Assembly (NCBI GenBank): GCA_964017145.1
Contig: OZ024847.1
Location: forward strand, 1,674,001 to 1,738,000
Direction: 5' to 3'
DNA length: 64,000 bases
DNA from: Agrocybe praecox
Lineage: Eukaryota > Basidiomycota > Agaricomycetes > Agaricales > Agrocybaceae
Part shown: one piece after another, positions 51,464 to 63,640 of the stretch
How positions within the stretch are numbered: the stretch's first letter is position 1
Layout of the letters: each line of letters begins with the position of its first letter
Notes under the pieces: model-generated
Seen by the model: the letters and a program-made list of their open reading frames with translations, nothing else
Told to the model about the DNA's origin: nothing
Databases searched by the model: none
Program-made: the position numbers and the translations under genes

Positions 51464-52470
51464 ACTTTAACCAAGTATCTATCCTACTTAATTTTCGGCA
51501 TAATAAACACGTTTATTATTAAGTCTACATAAGTACAGAGTGAGGATAGCTACATGTTTGGCTAGGGGAAACCATTCTACGAACCCTAGGACAAACCTTA
51601 CGAATGCTAGAGTTAGTTATAGTAGTTCCTCGGAAATGCGTGGAACGCTTTAACAGCGATGCAGCAGGATCGAAGGCTCCTAGGATAATATTCAGCCATC
51701 AGGAATGTAAGCTAGAGCCTGCTAATAATAAGCTTAACGGCGCTATAGCCACTTATTATTACGCAGTACGCAACGTGTCCACATCTACCTAATATGGAAA
51801 TGGAAAGTTCCCACCATATGAAAGTACATGTAAACTACTGCCAACGTTCCTAGGAACGCTAACTCAAGGCAGTAGGACTGATCCTAGCATTAACAAAGTA
51901 CATTACTGGTCCCTAGGAACATAGTGGGCACTATGCAAACGACGAGACAAGCACTAGTAATGTCGATTAGGACTTGCCAACGTCTGCTCGAGTCAGATCG
52001 CTGATAAACCTAAAAGGAGAAGTTCCTAGGAACACTTACACATGGTCTTAAGACCCTCGGATATGCGCAGTTACCTTAAACTGCAGTTGTGGAGCCGAGG
52101 ATTGTAGATCCATACAATAACACGGTACTCCGATGCTTCGGACCCTACGACGTCGATCAATGATCGTCGGCTAATGCGAATAAGCGCCCTCAGAACGTCA
52201 TGCTCGAGTCAGCGACTTGCCCAACCATACGAACCCTTCCGAGGGTACACAAAAACACGCATGGTACCTACTGGTTGCTTATGCATCGAGTGGAGCTACC
52301 TAGCGTTAACCAATAATATTATTTCCTGTATTTTCCGAGTGTTTCCGATCCGCTCCAAGTATTCCTGTATTTTCCGAAACCTAGCAGTATATAAGCAGCC
52401 TGTAAATTACCGTAGCACCCCAGATAAACTAAAACCCAGTTGTCCACATTTGAGGAACGCACATTCATCA
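51464..52470 (+). repeat. Possible LTR with GTTCCTAGGAAC palindromes
   Basis: About 1 kb without genes, starting TGTGACTGAAC and containing TATATAAGC at about 52390 near its 3' end. The palindrome (G)TTCCTAGGAA(C) recurs at 51845, 51907 (one change) and 52021. The following text (GCTAGGCGCGGTCGGCCG) resembles a fungal gypsy leader. No second LTR was found. Confidence 0.35.
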
Positions 52471-52761
52471 GGAAGATGACACGCAGCTAGGCGCGGTCGG
52501 CCGATTACCACAAGCGGTAAAATGCGGCCAAGCACACCGACCATCCGAACTTGGCCCAAAAAAGAAGCCGGATCCTTGACAACCACCCACGACACCTAGT
52601 TCATTCCCTATTCACGAAAAATCGGACAATGCTTCAGACCAGGGCAAGTACAATTTCATAAAACCATGTATATTTAATGATTTTCAATTCAACCATATAC
52701 AACAGGGATCGTAAATAGGAATAATTTATAAATGAGTCATAATGCTATAGAATGTATTTTT
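52471..52761. other. Non-coding, between LTR-like region and DUF6532-like gene
   Basis: GC-rich start then AT-rich sequence. Probably leader remnant and 3' flank of the minus-strand gene. Nothing else recognised. Confidence 0.4.
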
Positions 52762-54957
52762 TTACAGGTCAATGGTGGTGCGAGGATCAGGACCCTCTGA
52801 GTCTATGTCGGCGGCGGAGGTGGCATTCAGCGAGTTGTTCAGGGACTCAGCATTGATTCCCTGAGATTCCAATGTTGCTGTTACGGCCTCCATGATTTCG
52901 GACCAATGGTCATCAGTAAGTCCTTTGGCCAATGTCGTCCATGCTTGTGCTCGTGGCCCCCAATCTGCTCCAAATGGAGGAATAGATTTCTTCTTTCCAT
53001 CGGGTTTGGTAACTCCTCGAGTTGCTGGGTCCTCTCCGGTATCCCACAGAGTGAGTGCACGTTTGATCTATAATCATCCGAAAAAGATCAGCAGCCACTA
53101 ATATACAACATAATAACGAACACTCACAGCTGCAGCACACAAGCCAATAGCACCAACTGGGTGTCCATATGAACGGGGCGAGTTGCGAGTCTTTTTCAAA
53201 ACATGATAAGCGAATAGGTGAATGATAAGATCAGACCTAAATCCGCCACGTTCTCCCTGTAATGTGTGTTGGTGAAGGGGTTGGTGAGTAAGAACAGTAT
53301 AGATATTTAAGCTGTCCGAACTTACAGGTTCTCCTTCTGGATCCGCATACAGGAAGTTCCATCCTTTCAATGCCCACAAAACATACTCCTTAATGTCGTC
53401 TTGCATATAGCTATTCTCTTCAAACATGGTCAAAACGAGGGACATTGCTGTGCTGCCGATACTGCTTCGCCAATCAGTCAAAATGTCACCGGCCTAGATA
53501 GAGATTAGATTGCATCAATGAGTCACACGTTCATGAGAAAAATATCATATGACATACCACCGAAGCGAGAATTGCGACCGCTTTTTCCATGTTCTCATGT
53601 TCAGGTTGAACGTGAGGATAGACCACCTCCCACAACTCCGAAATCACATCTGCGTCCAGCTGCGCATTCGTACCGTAAGGACTATCGTTGCACGATGCCC
53701 ATGAGATGACCAATGGTTGAAAGCTGTTGCGCCAAGTCCTCAAATGTGCTGTGCGTGAGGTGGTAGGGAACGGGAGGTGTGCAATACCATATTTTGTTTG
53801 TCGACCACATCCCTTTGTTTCAGCAATTGGGCGGTCGATAATTTTGACTTCAGTGGTCTGCATTTCGGATGAGCATGATGAGGCAACCTAACACTTGGAT
53901 AATACACTCACCTTTTTGCCTGCAGAAAGGAGATTTATTGTGACCTTCAATGGCTTAGCCTCCCGTACCGCACTGAGTACGTCAGCATCTTCGTCTCTAT
54001 CAAATTCCCCCTCGATGTGAGGTTGATGTTGAGTTGTAGGCTTCAATGTACTAGAGGTGGCCTCTGCTTCTAATACCCTCTTTCGTTCTTCAATTTTCCG
54101 GCGCCAGTTGGGCACCAGCCCGGCTGGTTGGGTGACCTTGAAACGTTTTACGCTAAGAGAGCGTTGAATCAGTCTGCGGGGTGTTACACAACAAAAAGGT
54201 AAGTACATTACCTTGGAAGATCCTCCTTTGTGGTTAAGCTAGCCGCATTTCGTTTTGCAATAGTGGTTGGGGCCTGTGTACCAGATATAGGCTTGACGTG
54301 GCGTTGTTCTTGCACTTCAGCACGGAATAATGCTCGTACAGATGCCTAGGATATTATTAGTTGGCTCAGAGCTTGTTTGGCAATGATTGTAGGTCACTTA
54401 CCTTTGGTTTTTGCACCGCAACCTTTTTCTTAGAAATCTCGCCAGCTGATTTTAAGTTTTCCGACAGAAGCATGTCACAGTCAAGATTCGGGTCAATCTG
54501 GCATTCGTTGTCGCTGTCCGTTAGCAATTGGGTAGGTTCTACATCATCACCGTGAGGCTCTGAACTGTTAGTACTCCAGGATGTGTCGCCCGTCAATAAG
54601 CCATCACTTGCCGATTCACTCTCAAAATATGATTCATTGGGAATCTCTTCATAATCGAGTGTGTCTTCCATTGGTGCATCTTCATTAGAGACAGTGGTGG
54701 GTGTGGGTTGCTTGGCGATATGTTGCTTCGATGCTGATAAAATTTTTTAGACAATGACAAAGTCAGCATTTTTCAAGATACATATAATATAAAAAAACCT
54801 CGTTTGTAATCCCTCTGCTTGCAGACATATGTAGGTCTGGTCTCAGTGCCTGCGTTGCAGTAAGCTTGTCTTTTTTGGGTGTGACAAGTGTCACAGGATA
54901 TAACACTTTAGGTTCGCGCACGTCAGGTTTTCCTGACCTACCACAACCTTGAATCAC
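52762..54957 (-). CDS. DUF6532-like protein gene, multi-exon
   Basis: Minus-strand exons with short introns, read downward: a possible first exon at 54957 (MIQGCGRSGKPDVREP), acidic MEDTLDYEEIPNESYFES..., a basic segment (VKRFKVTQPAGLVPNWRRKIEERKR), then TYGIAHLPFPTTSRTAHLRTWRNSFQPLVISWASC, VISELWEVVYPHVQPE, GSTAMSLVLTMFEENSYMQDDIKEYVLWALKGWNFLYADPE, GGFRSDLIIHLFAYHVLKKTR...GHPVGAIGLCAAA and RALTLWDTGEDPATRG. The last blocks follow the pattern of DUF6532, an uncharacterised domain expanded in Agaricomycetes. It ends TAA at 52762. The frame looks intact across the exons I could join. Its start lies within 20 bp of the divergent Plavaka gene start, so one of the two starts may be misplaced. Confidence 0.65.
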
Positions 54958-56574
54958 TTTTTGCTGCGATTATCATGGCTTATATCAGGTGTCTTGATTC
55001 ACGATGCTCAAGAACCTTTGCATCTCAAAAAGGCCTTACATACCATATGCGCAGCATGCATGTAAATGCAAACCAAGTCACACCTCCATGGCCAAAACCA
55101 CATTCTCTCAGTCCAGAGTCTAGCGACCATGAGCTTGATTTTTCTGCAGAATCACCACCACACCATTCACCACCACCTCACTCACCTTCACCTGTAGCTG
55201 CTCCTGCAGCTCCAAACACCCTTTGCAGGTAACCTGATGTATCAATCCTGGCAATTTGGCCTTTTGGTGATACATCATACAGGGCAGTTGCCCACACTGG
55301 CAATATGCCCCAAGTGTGCCATAGGCGGAGAGCAGTTGGCCTTGCCAAACATTAATAAACAATGCTGTTTTTTTATGTTTTCGGACAGTAATTATATGTT
55401 GCAGGTGTAGTGGTTATTTTTTTTGTTGCGATATGTCAGATATATGTTCTATATATATATTATGTTTTTTTGATGCCGTTTGCACACCCAAAAAGGGATG
55501 GGATGGGATGGATTGGAAAACATACATTTGGATGACGTGTTATTTATAGACGGACACAGGAAACAGTGTCCCCGAAGTGCCCGAAGCTGTAATTGGGCTC
55601 CTGCACTTTGTTGGGCATTGTTCGGGGCGCTAAAAAAGCGTAGATATAATGTAAGGATATGTTTTGATTTTTGGGGGCGCTTTGCGCCATCAAAGGGGAC
55701 GGTATGGGATGGATCGCAAAACATAAAACTGGATAACATGTTATTTTTAGGATTCCTTGATCATTTCTGGTGTTGCGCTATTTTTATTCATGATATGATC
55801 ATTTTGGGGCTATATTTAATTTTATGTACACATGTTCTACCTAGATTAGATTAGATATTCCAAAAAGCAACTCATTTTTTGGGTAGTAATTCCCAATTTG
55901 GCATTTACTACCTTTTTGGGCACACCGTCTTTAAAACATAATAAAATTATACCAAAATTTATCTTATTTCATACACTACTGTACATAAGATAATACTAAC
56001 TAATATACCAGTAGGAGACACCAGTCAAGGGGGACGAAGGTGAAGGAGAACACAAGAACACGATAGTTCTCATCTTCTCGCTCGCTCGTACCTCCCGTCT
56101 CCCTCGTGCCTCCCCGCATACCATCCCCCTCGCTGATCCCAACCCACGCCTTCGTGGTCGTTGCCTCGTCGTCTGGCGTCGTCCTTGTCGTGTCATCGTC
56201 TGGCCGACCTTGTCCTCGCCGTGTCGCCGTCTGGTCGTCAATCGTGTTGTTAGTCCACGTCCTTGCGTCGTCGTCGTTGGACTTGTTGTCGCCGTTGTCG
56301 TTGTCGCCCTGGTTGCCCTCATCGTGGACGTCGTCGTTGCACTCGTTGCCCTCGTCGTTGCTCTTGTCGTGGACGTCGACGTTGCCCTCTTTGCCCTCGT
56401 TGTTGTCGTTGTTGCCGTGGTTGCCCTCGTCGAAGTCGACATTGTTCTTGTCGTTGTCGTCGTGGTCATCGACGTTGTCATTGTTGTCATTGTTGTTGTT
56501 GTTGTTGTTGTTGTTGCCAGCAATGCTGGTGGTGGTGGTGAGGTGTGGTCGGTCGTTGGTGGTGGTGAAGGTCG

Positions 56575-56700
56575 TTGGTAGTGGTGGTGATGGGAGTTGA
56601 CAAGGAAGAAATCAACCGTGATGGTTGATTTCTGTCCAAATCTGGCGTTTCCCACGCCGGCCCGGTGTTGACCGCGGGTCGAGTTCATCGTCGTGCACGA
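56575..56700 (-). repeat. Inner inverted module, left copy
   Basis: Inverted counterpart of 57180-57305: shared blocks include TCATCGTCGTGCACGACGAT, CCGGGCCGGC, GGGAAACxCC and two ATCAACCA motifs in the same order, with about 80 percent match by eye. Adjacent outward lies a GTTGTTGTT/GTCGTT tract (56180-56520). Confidence 0.75.
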
Positions 56701-57179
56701 CAATGACAGTAGAATACGAGTATTTTTGACAAAAATAAATACGCTATATGCTATAAAAGCATATATTATACTATGTAAGTAGATAAAAACAAAACATTTA
56801 AGCTTTTTCGTATGAAAACATTAGGATGTATGTATGTACAGGCCTTGCGTGGTGATTTCGTGCATGCTCTGCATAAAATAAATTTTATTTCTACATGAAA
56901 GACCATAAAATGTACACTGTTAAATAAATACATCGACTTTAAAATATGTAAAGAGTAAGAATGTGAGAAAAAATTGACCCTCAGGCTGAAGTACAATACA
57001 ATAACCGTCGATGTGTAAATTATACATCGAAAGTCGATAAGAGCAATAGTCATGTTCATACCGACGACGATATTTTGTGTCATTTCTTCTATGTTTCATT
57101 TTTTTCCTCTCAAAATACATTTATTACACTACTAAAACATAATCTAATAGTTACTTTTCTCAATAGACGCCAGTAAGCC

Positions 57180-57305
57180 CTCTCATCGTCGTGCACGACG
57201 ATGAGATCGATCCGGTTATAGGCCGGGCCGGCATGGGAAACACCGGATTTGGAACAAATCAACCACATCACTGGTTGATTTTGTTCCTTGTCAACTTCCA
57301 TCACA
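57180..57305 (+). repeat. Inner inverted module, right copy
   Basis: Partner of 56575-56700 in opposite orientation. Outward it runs into ACAACCACAACC repeats (57345-57440) and then GCGAGCACGAGCACGACC-type repeats (57540-57950). The Ala/Arg/Ser/Val-rich ORFs over these tracts are not considered genes. Confidence 0.75.
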
Positions 57306-60300
57306 ACCACCACGAACCCACTCCTCTCTCTCCACCACCACCACCACCACGGACGACAACCACAACCACAACCACAACCACAGCAACGACAACGACAACC
57401 ACAACGACCATAGCAACAGCAACGGCAACGACAACTGCCAGACGACGACGACGAAGATGAACGTGGCAGCGATGGCGAGATGGAGAGGGACAGCAAGCAG
57501 GTCGCAACCAGAAGGGTACGCTGGGTACCAAGCATGTTGGCAGCAGGGGCGCCAGTGAGTGGGTGCCAGCGAGCGCTTAGGCACGAGCGAGTCGGTAGGC
57601 GCCAGCACGTAGGCTCGAGCGAGCACGGCGCGTGGGCTTCACTGGATAAGCACCACCAAGCATGTAAACGCCAGCACGTAGGCACCAGAGGCGCCAGCGA
57701 GTGGGTGGGTGCTAGCATGTAAGCTCGAGTGCGTGTGCCAGCGAGCGCGTAGGCCCGAGCGAGTGGGTAAGTGCCAGCGAGTAGGCACGAGCGTGTGTGT
57801 GCCAGCAAGAGGCTGAACACAGGCGAGCACGAGCACGACCGGATGAGCACGAGCACCAGTACGAGCACGACCGGGCGAGCGCGACCAGGCCAGCACCAGC
57901 ACGACCAGGTGAACACGACGACGCGCACGACCAGGCCAGCACGACGACGAGAGCCATCGTCTCTCGTTCTTGCGTGCTTCCCCTTGTCCATATATTCATA
58001 AATAGATATTTTGTAAATTTGCTAAAATAAAATGAAATATGTTTTTTTTTAAAACATTCCATATTGTGTGACGAATATCCGAAAATAGTAGTAAATACCA
58101 AATTGGGAATTACTACCCAAAAAGTGAGTTGCTTTTTGGAATATCTAATCTAATCTAGGTAGAACATGTGTACATAAAATTAAATATAGCCCCAAAATGA
58201 TCATATCATGAATAAAAATAGCGCAACACCAGAAATGATCAAGGAATCCTAAAAATAACACGTCATCCAGTTTTATGTTTTGCGATCCATCCCATACCGT
58301 CCCCTTTTGATGGCGCAAAGCGCCCCCAAAAATCAAAACATATCCTTACATTATATCTACGCTTTTTTAGCGCCCCGAACAATGCCCAACGAAGCGCAGG
58401 AGCCCAATTACAGCTTCGGGCACTTCGAGGACACTGTTTCCTGTGTCTGTCTATAAATAACACGTCATCCAAATGTATGTTTTCCAATCCATCCCGTCCC
58501 ATCCCTTTTTGGGTGCGCAAACGGCATCAAAAAAACATAATATATATATAGAACATATATCTGACATATCACAACAAAAAACATAACCACTACGCCTGCA
58601 ACATATAATTACTGTCCGAAAACATAAAAAAACAGCATTGTTTATTAATATTTGGCAAGACCAACTGCTCTCTGCCTATGGCACACTTGGGGCATATTGC
58701 CGGTGTGGGCAACTGCCCTGTATGATGTATCACCAAAAGGCCAAATTGCCAGGATTGATACATGAATATACCAGACAAGGCTGGCTCCAAAAAAGCCCTC
58801 AAAGATGTACCACCCATATTTAACAGGTACATTGAACTTTACTTTATTTTCGGTTGCATCATAGCGAAGCTCATGTACTCTACCACAGGTTCTCCCTGCG
58901 ATATTAATGGAGTACCTCTCCCTCCTGGAACACCACCGCCACCACGTCCATCATTGGACATTAATCCCTGGGCTCCATATGCAACGGAACTTGAATTTGA
59001 GACAGCCGACTTTCTATACCGAAAAGTTGAAATGGCTGGCGGCAACATTGACAAACTGATGGGCTTATGGACAAGATCACTCGAAGAATACGGTGGCTTG
59101 GGCCCTTTTGGATTGCATGACCAGATGTACGCCACAATTGATGCAACAAAACATGGCGATGTCCCATGGAAGTGCATGGCAGCCAGTTATTCTGGTGAAA
59201 TTACAGCAAACGCCCCGAGCTGGCAGAAGGATGTTCATGAAGTCTGGTATCGAGATGTCGACACTGTCATTACTGAGCTCCTTGCAAATCCCGACTTCAA
59301 AGACCAGTTCGATTATGCCCCATATGTTAGCTTGGACAAAAATGGTGAACGGCAATGGTCGGATTTTATGTCAGGAAATTATGTATGGCGGCATAGTGTG
59401 AGTTTTAAAGAGTATTCATTCCTACATAATATGCTTACAAAATGTAGTCCCAGATTTATGATGATGATCAGTCGACGGAGGGTGCAATGTACTGCCCAAT
59501 TATATTAGGCAGTGATAAGATGACTGTCTCGGTTGCTACTGGTAATGTAGAATACCACCCACTTTATCTATCCATTGGCAATGTACACAACTCGTTGCGC
59601 CGTGCACATCGAAATGCGGTAATACCTATCGCATTTTTGGCTATACCAAAAGGTATGCCTGCTCAGTTGTACTTTCTTTTACTTTTATTAATGATTCATT
59701 GTGACTTAGGTGATCGCAAATACGATAATGACACAGCATTTCGAAAATTCAAGTGCCAACTATATCACTCAACGCTTGAAGCCATCCTACGTGTTCTGAA
59801 GCCTGGCATGAAAACTCCTGTTGTCCGTCTATGCCCCGATGGACATTACCGTTGTGCCATCTTTGATCTCGTGGCATATATTGCTGATTACCCCGAGCAA
59901 GTATACCTTTCTGGTGTCGTTCAAGACTGGTGCCCAAAGTAAGTGGTTTAATTTTTATCCCGTCTTTCGTTTTTAACACTTCGGTTTTAGGTGCACGGCT
60001 ATGTCCAGTAACCTTGATGGTCCAGCAGGCAAACGCTCAAAACAACACACACAAGAGCTGGCGCACATTGTAAACTCAAAGATCCTGTGGGATGAGTATG
60101 GCATTGACGATGATATTACAGTATGTCTTCTCGTTAGTGTTGGCTTATAGGTATCCGACTAATCAGTCTGGTTTAGCCATTTACCTATCACTTCCCTCGT
60201 GCGGATATACATGAAATGTTATCCCCGGACCTGCTGCACCAACTCATCAAGGGCACCTTCAAGGATCATCTTGTGGGATGGGTTGGAGATTATTTATGGT

Positions 60301-61948
60301 TAGAACATGGCGAGGCAAGAGCGAATGAAATTCTCGATGACATAGATCGAAGGTATGGTCTTTTAGATGCTCGGGCAGGATGTAGCTAACGTCTGACTGT
60401 AGAATCAATGCCTCGCCACTATTTCCTGGTCTTCGTCATTTCTATCATGGACGACGCTTTAAGCAGTGGACGGGTGATGATAGTAAGGCCCTCATGAAGG
60501 TTAGTCAATTATGTTATTATTTTTGTATAGTTGGTCCAATCCTTATACGTTACATGTAGGTTTACCTGCCCGCAATTGCAGGTCATGTACCAGATGAGAT
60601 GGTTCAATGCATTTCTGCATTTTTGGATGCATGTTATATTGCTCGTTGACAAGATATCAATGCAGCTACTATCTCAAAATTAGAAAATACCATAAAACGC
60701 TTTCATACATACCGCGAAATCTTCCGCACCACAGGTGTCCGCCCTGAAGGATTTTCACTACCTCGTCAACATGCACTTGTTCATTATGTAACTCAAATCT
60801 TCGAATTCAGCGCACCTGGTGGGCTCTGTTCATCTATTACAGAGTCTAGACACATCACAGCTGTGAAACAGCCCTGGCGCCGGTCAAACCACTACGAAGC
60901 ACTTGGTCAAATGCTCCTCACAATTCAACGAACGGAGAAACTTATGGCATCACGTGTCCAATTTGTGGAAGAAGGTCTTGTCTCACGTACCTATGATCTA
61001 TCCCCACAACCTGTATTACTGAAGGGCTGTGATGACAACGATCCTGATGTGGACCCAGTAGAAGAACCAACAGATAAATATGTAGAGGGAAATGTTATAC
61101 TTGCACGAACTCGAGGTATGTTATATTTAACAAGAATAATCACCACTGTGTATCAATTTTTTCTTCTTCTTTAGCTCGTAAAGTACCTCGTGACTGGGAA
61201 GGTTTATCTCGATACTGCTCAACCCCCGGCCTCCTTAATCTTACACGCCGTTTTCTGTACGATCAGTTGCATCCGACACTTTCATCAGCCAATGTTAGTC
61301 TCGATGACTGCCCAAATCCCTCACGCTGCAAGATATCCGTTTTTAATTCTGCGGTAGCCACATTCTTTGCCCCAAGTGATGAATCTGGCATTCAGGGGAT
61401 GAAACAAGAGAGGATACGCTGCACACGCTCCTGGAGAAACACTGGACCACGTCAGGACTGCGCATTTGTCATGAATGACAGCTCAAAACAAGGAATGAAA
61501 GCTTTGCGTGTCGTCCGAGTGAAGTTGTTCTTTTCATTCACCTTCCGTGGTGTCGACTATCCTTGTGCTCTTGTGGAGTGGTTCAAGACAATTGGGTCAG
61601 CACCTGATAAGGTCACTGGAATGTGGAAAGTAAAGCCCGATATCGAAGGAACAGGATCAGCACGGCACCGCTCGACAACAGTTCTTCATTTAGATACCTT
61701 TTTACGAGGAGCTTTGCTGCTGCCAGCTCATGATGGTTCACAGTTTATGCCTTACGATTTTCACCATACTTTTACATTAGATGTTTTTGAAGCTTTTTAT
61801 GTAAATAAATACGCTGACCATCATGCCAATGAAATTTGTTTTTAAAGCAAAATTTTCGATGAACAGTCGACTTATAACTCTTACGAGGCACCTTTTTGTT
61901 CAAGAAAGATAGTATATTCGATGAAAGTTACATTACTGACTGATAATA

Positions 61949-62842
61949 TTACTCATGGTTAACGAGCTCAGCCAAGCGGTTCTTCAGATCCTCATACTGT
62001 TCTCTAGTTACCTCCAGACAATAGCAGACATTGTCGTGCCTCTCCTTCAACTCATCCAGCTGATCACGAAGGTTGGTTTGACGTCGCTGAAATTCGCGGG
62101 CCACATCTTCGCAGCAGTAAGTGAGGCGGTTATGCATCTCTGAGATAACACGACAGGATCCGGTATATGCAAGGTCAAGGATGAGCTCATTGCCCAGTAG
62201 ATTCTCAGCCTGTTGGCCAGGTGGTAGAGCAACAGCAGGGTTTGTGGCAGCTGCAGCATTGGGAGAGGGAACATGGTTGACTAAAAAGAAACTTCAATGT
62301 TGTAGCTAAAAGAAATAAGAAAATAACTCACGAAGTTCATCCATCCGAGCTGTGGCATTGCTGGGTGATTCACTGGGATCTTGAGACTGTGGGTGCCCAA
62401 AGACTTGTGATGTGGCTGGTCCAAGAGTAGCAGCCTGAGGCACAGGAGCTGATCCTCCAACGGTTGCCAAAGAGAAGAGTGGGTGTTGCACATCATGGAA
62501 GTTGTCACTGGCAGATGGGCTCAACGATCTTAAAACCATTTCAGTGAGAATGAGAATATGACAAATATAATAAACTCACTGGCAGCGACCCTCCTTCCCT
62601 TTTCCTTTACCAGAACCTCCTTGTATGTGAATGCCAACTTGTCTTTTAGTGGGAGAGGACTCGGGCTCGGGTTTGATCGCAAATTTGAGACTATGGCGCT
62701 TGCGATGAGAGCTGCGTGATTCCTTTTTGATTTGTGCACTGAACGGATTGCGCTTTGAGGGTGTTTGATGTTTGCGAGTGCTTTTTGATGATGATGACGA
62801 CTTGAGCAGCTTGCTAGAGCTGCTAGAAGGCAGAGGCAACAT
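61949..62842 (-). CDS. Three-exon gene, Ser/Lys-rich N-terminus and coiled-coil C-terminus
   Basis: Exon 1 starts ATG at 62842 (MLPLPSSSSSKLLKSSSSSK, basic, GKGKGKEGRC). It splices at a GTGAGT donor to exon 2 (SLSPSASDNFHDVQHPLFSL ... ATARMDEL) and at a second GTGAGT donor to exon 3 (NHVPSPNAAAATNPAVALPPG ... ending LAELVNHE). The joined frame is open, about 255 residues. The last 60 residues (VAREFQRRQTNLRDQLDELKE ... TREQYEDLKNRLAELVNHE) form a clear coiled coil. I know no family. It lies tail-to-tail with the Plavaka transposase, about 100 bp apart, so it may be a passenger of the same element. Confidence 0.6.
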
Positions 62843-63430
62843 AGTATCAGCACTCAGAGCATTTGATGATAGTAGTAGTAATGAAAAGAAAGGTTAAAAA
62901 CTTACTGTATTGATTGAGGGTGGCCTTAAATAGTTCCAAGCCAAACGGAAGAAAATCGAGGATGAAAGAAACGGTGGAGACTTGCATGTGAGTCATAGAA
63001 AAAGGTAGTTTTGAATAGAAACTTGAAGCCGAAGATGAAAGAAACAGTGATGATGATAGGAAATAGCAGCAGAACAACCATGATGGTCCAGTTGTCTAGC
63101 GGTGGTTGGGAAGAGTTGCGAGAGTTGAGAAGAGGTGCAGGAGTTGAGAGCTCGGGAGGTGAGTCGGCCAGCTTGGCCAAGTTGTATTTGTTTGGCAAGA
63201 GCCCCAAGCTCAAAAAGGAAGCCAAACTGTGCCGAGCCGCGTGTCATCTTCCTGATGTTGAGTTGCAAACTCCTAGGATCGACCTTTGGTACCTAATAAA
63301 TCTCCGCGAGAGTTGGTTTTATTGAACAGACTACCTACCGTGTCATTTGAGCATCTTGGCGTTAGTTGAGCGACTTGAGTTAACTTGTAGAGTTCTCGAG
63401 GAACCTAAATAAACATATTGGGATAAAGTT
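62843..63430. other. Upstream flank, nothing recognised
   Basis: Short ORFs on both strands only. Probably the promoter side of the minus-strand gene at 61949-62842 followed by unknown sequence. Confidence 0.5.
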
Positions 63431-63435
63431 TCCTC

Positions 63436-63640
63436 TGTCTTAAGTGACATAAAGCTTAATACCCGCCTAAGTGGCAAGAATTGTCTAAGTGACGCCTAAG
63501 TGGCCCGTTCCTAGGGATAAGTTCCCTGCCTAAGTGGCAAATAGTCTAAGTGACGCCTAAGTGGCCCGTTTAGGATTGAGTCCCCTTTCTAAGTGATTAA
63601 AAGACTTTGGATTAAGTATCCAGCCTAAGTGGCGAACTAC
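63436..63640 (+). repeat. Short palindromic repeats with core TAAGT
   Basis: About nine copies. GCCTAAGTGGC occurs at about 63463, 63495, 63533, 63562 and 63628; GTCTAAGTGAC at 63485 and 63552; plus TGTCTTAAGTGACA at 63437 and a decayed TTCTAAGTGA at 63588. The core is constant; arms switch between GCC/GGC and GTC/GAC, staying complementary. Confidence 0.75.

Larger units (their letters stand above)
55237..58763. mobile_element. Foldback element with ~675-bp terminal inverted repeats, inside the Plavaka gene
   Basis: Left arm 55237-55911 and right arm 58088-58763 are near-perfect inverted copies (outermost ATGTATCAATCCTGGCAATT and its complement). They separate the zinc-finger exon from the transposase body. 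The interior (2.2 kb) has no transposase, but it has two inverted modules and GTCGTT- or ACAACC-rich tracts. No clear target duplication is seen; GGTA/TACC just outside could be part of the repeat. The right end supplies an ATG (58762) in frame with the transposase body. Confidence 0.85.
54975..61845 (+). pseudogene. Plavaka-type transposase gene, split by a foldback element and one nonsense codon
   Basis: N-terminal exon 54975-55232 carries a C2H2 finger (CLDSRCSRTFASQKGLTYHMRSMH). After the 3.5-kb insertion the gene resumes at about 58765 (PDKAGSKKALKDVPP). Conserved blocks follow: PCDINGVPLPPGTPPPPRPS, WAPYATELEFETADFLYRK, MYATIDATKHGDVPWKC, DVHEVWYRDVDTVI, DFMSGNYVWRHS, MYCPIILGSDKMTVSVATG, YLSIGNVHNSLRRAHR, PRADIHEMLSPDLLHQLIKG, SARQ-type regions, and a C-terminus ending ANEICF at 61845. 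Short GT-AG introns are evident (for example 59397-59447, 59653-59708, 59941-59990). This is the layout of Plavaka (CACTA-related) transposases. TGA at 60647 replaces an expected Arg in CYIAR-QDIN. The cut-and-paste activity known for the superfamily is unlikely here. Confidence 0.8.

Noticed and set aside
55996..57991. Thr-, Ala- and Val-rich ORFs (up to 293 codons) in the foldback element
   Set aside because: They lie over simple repeats arranged in inverted modules; no domain seen.
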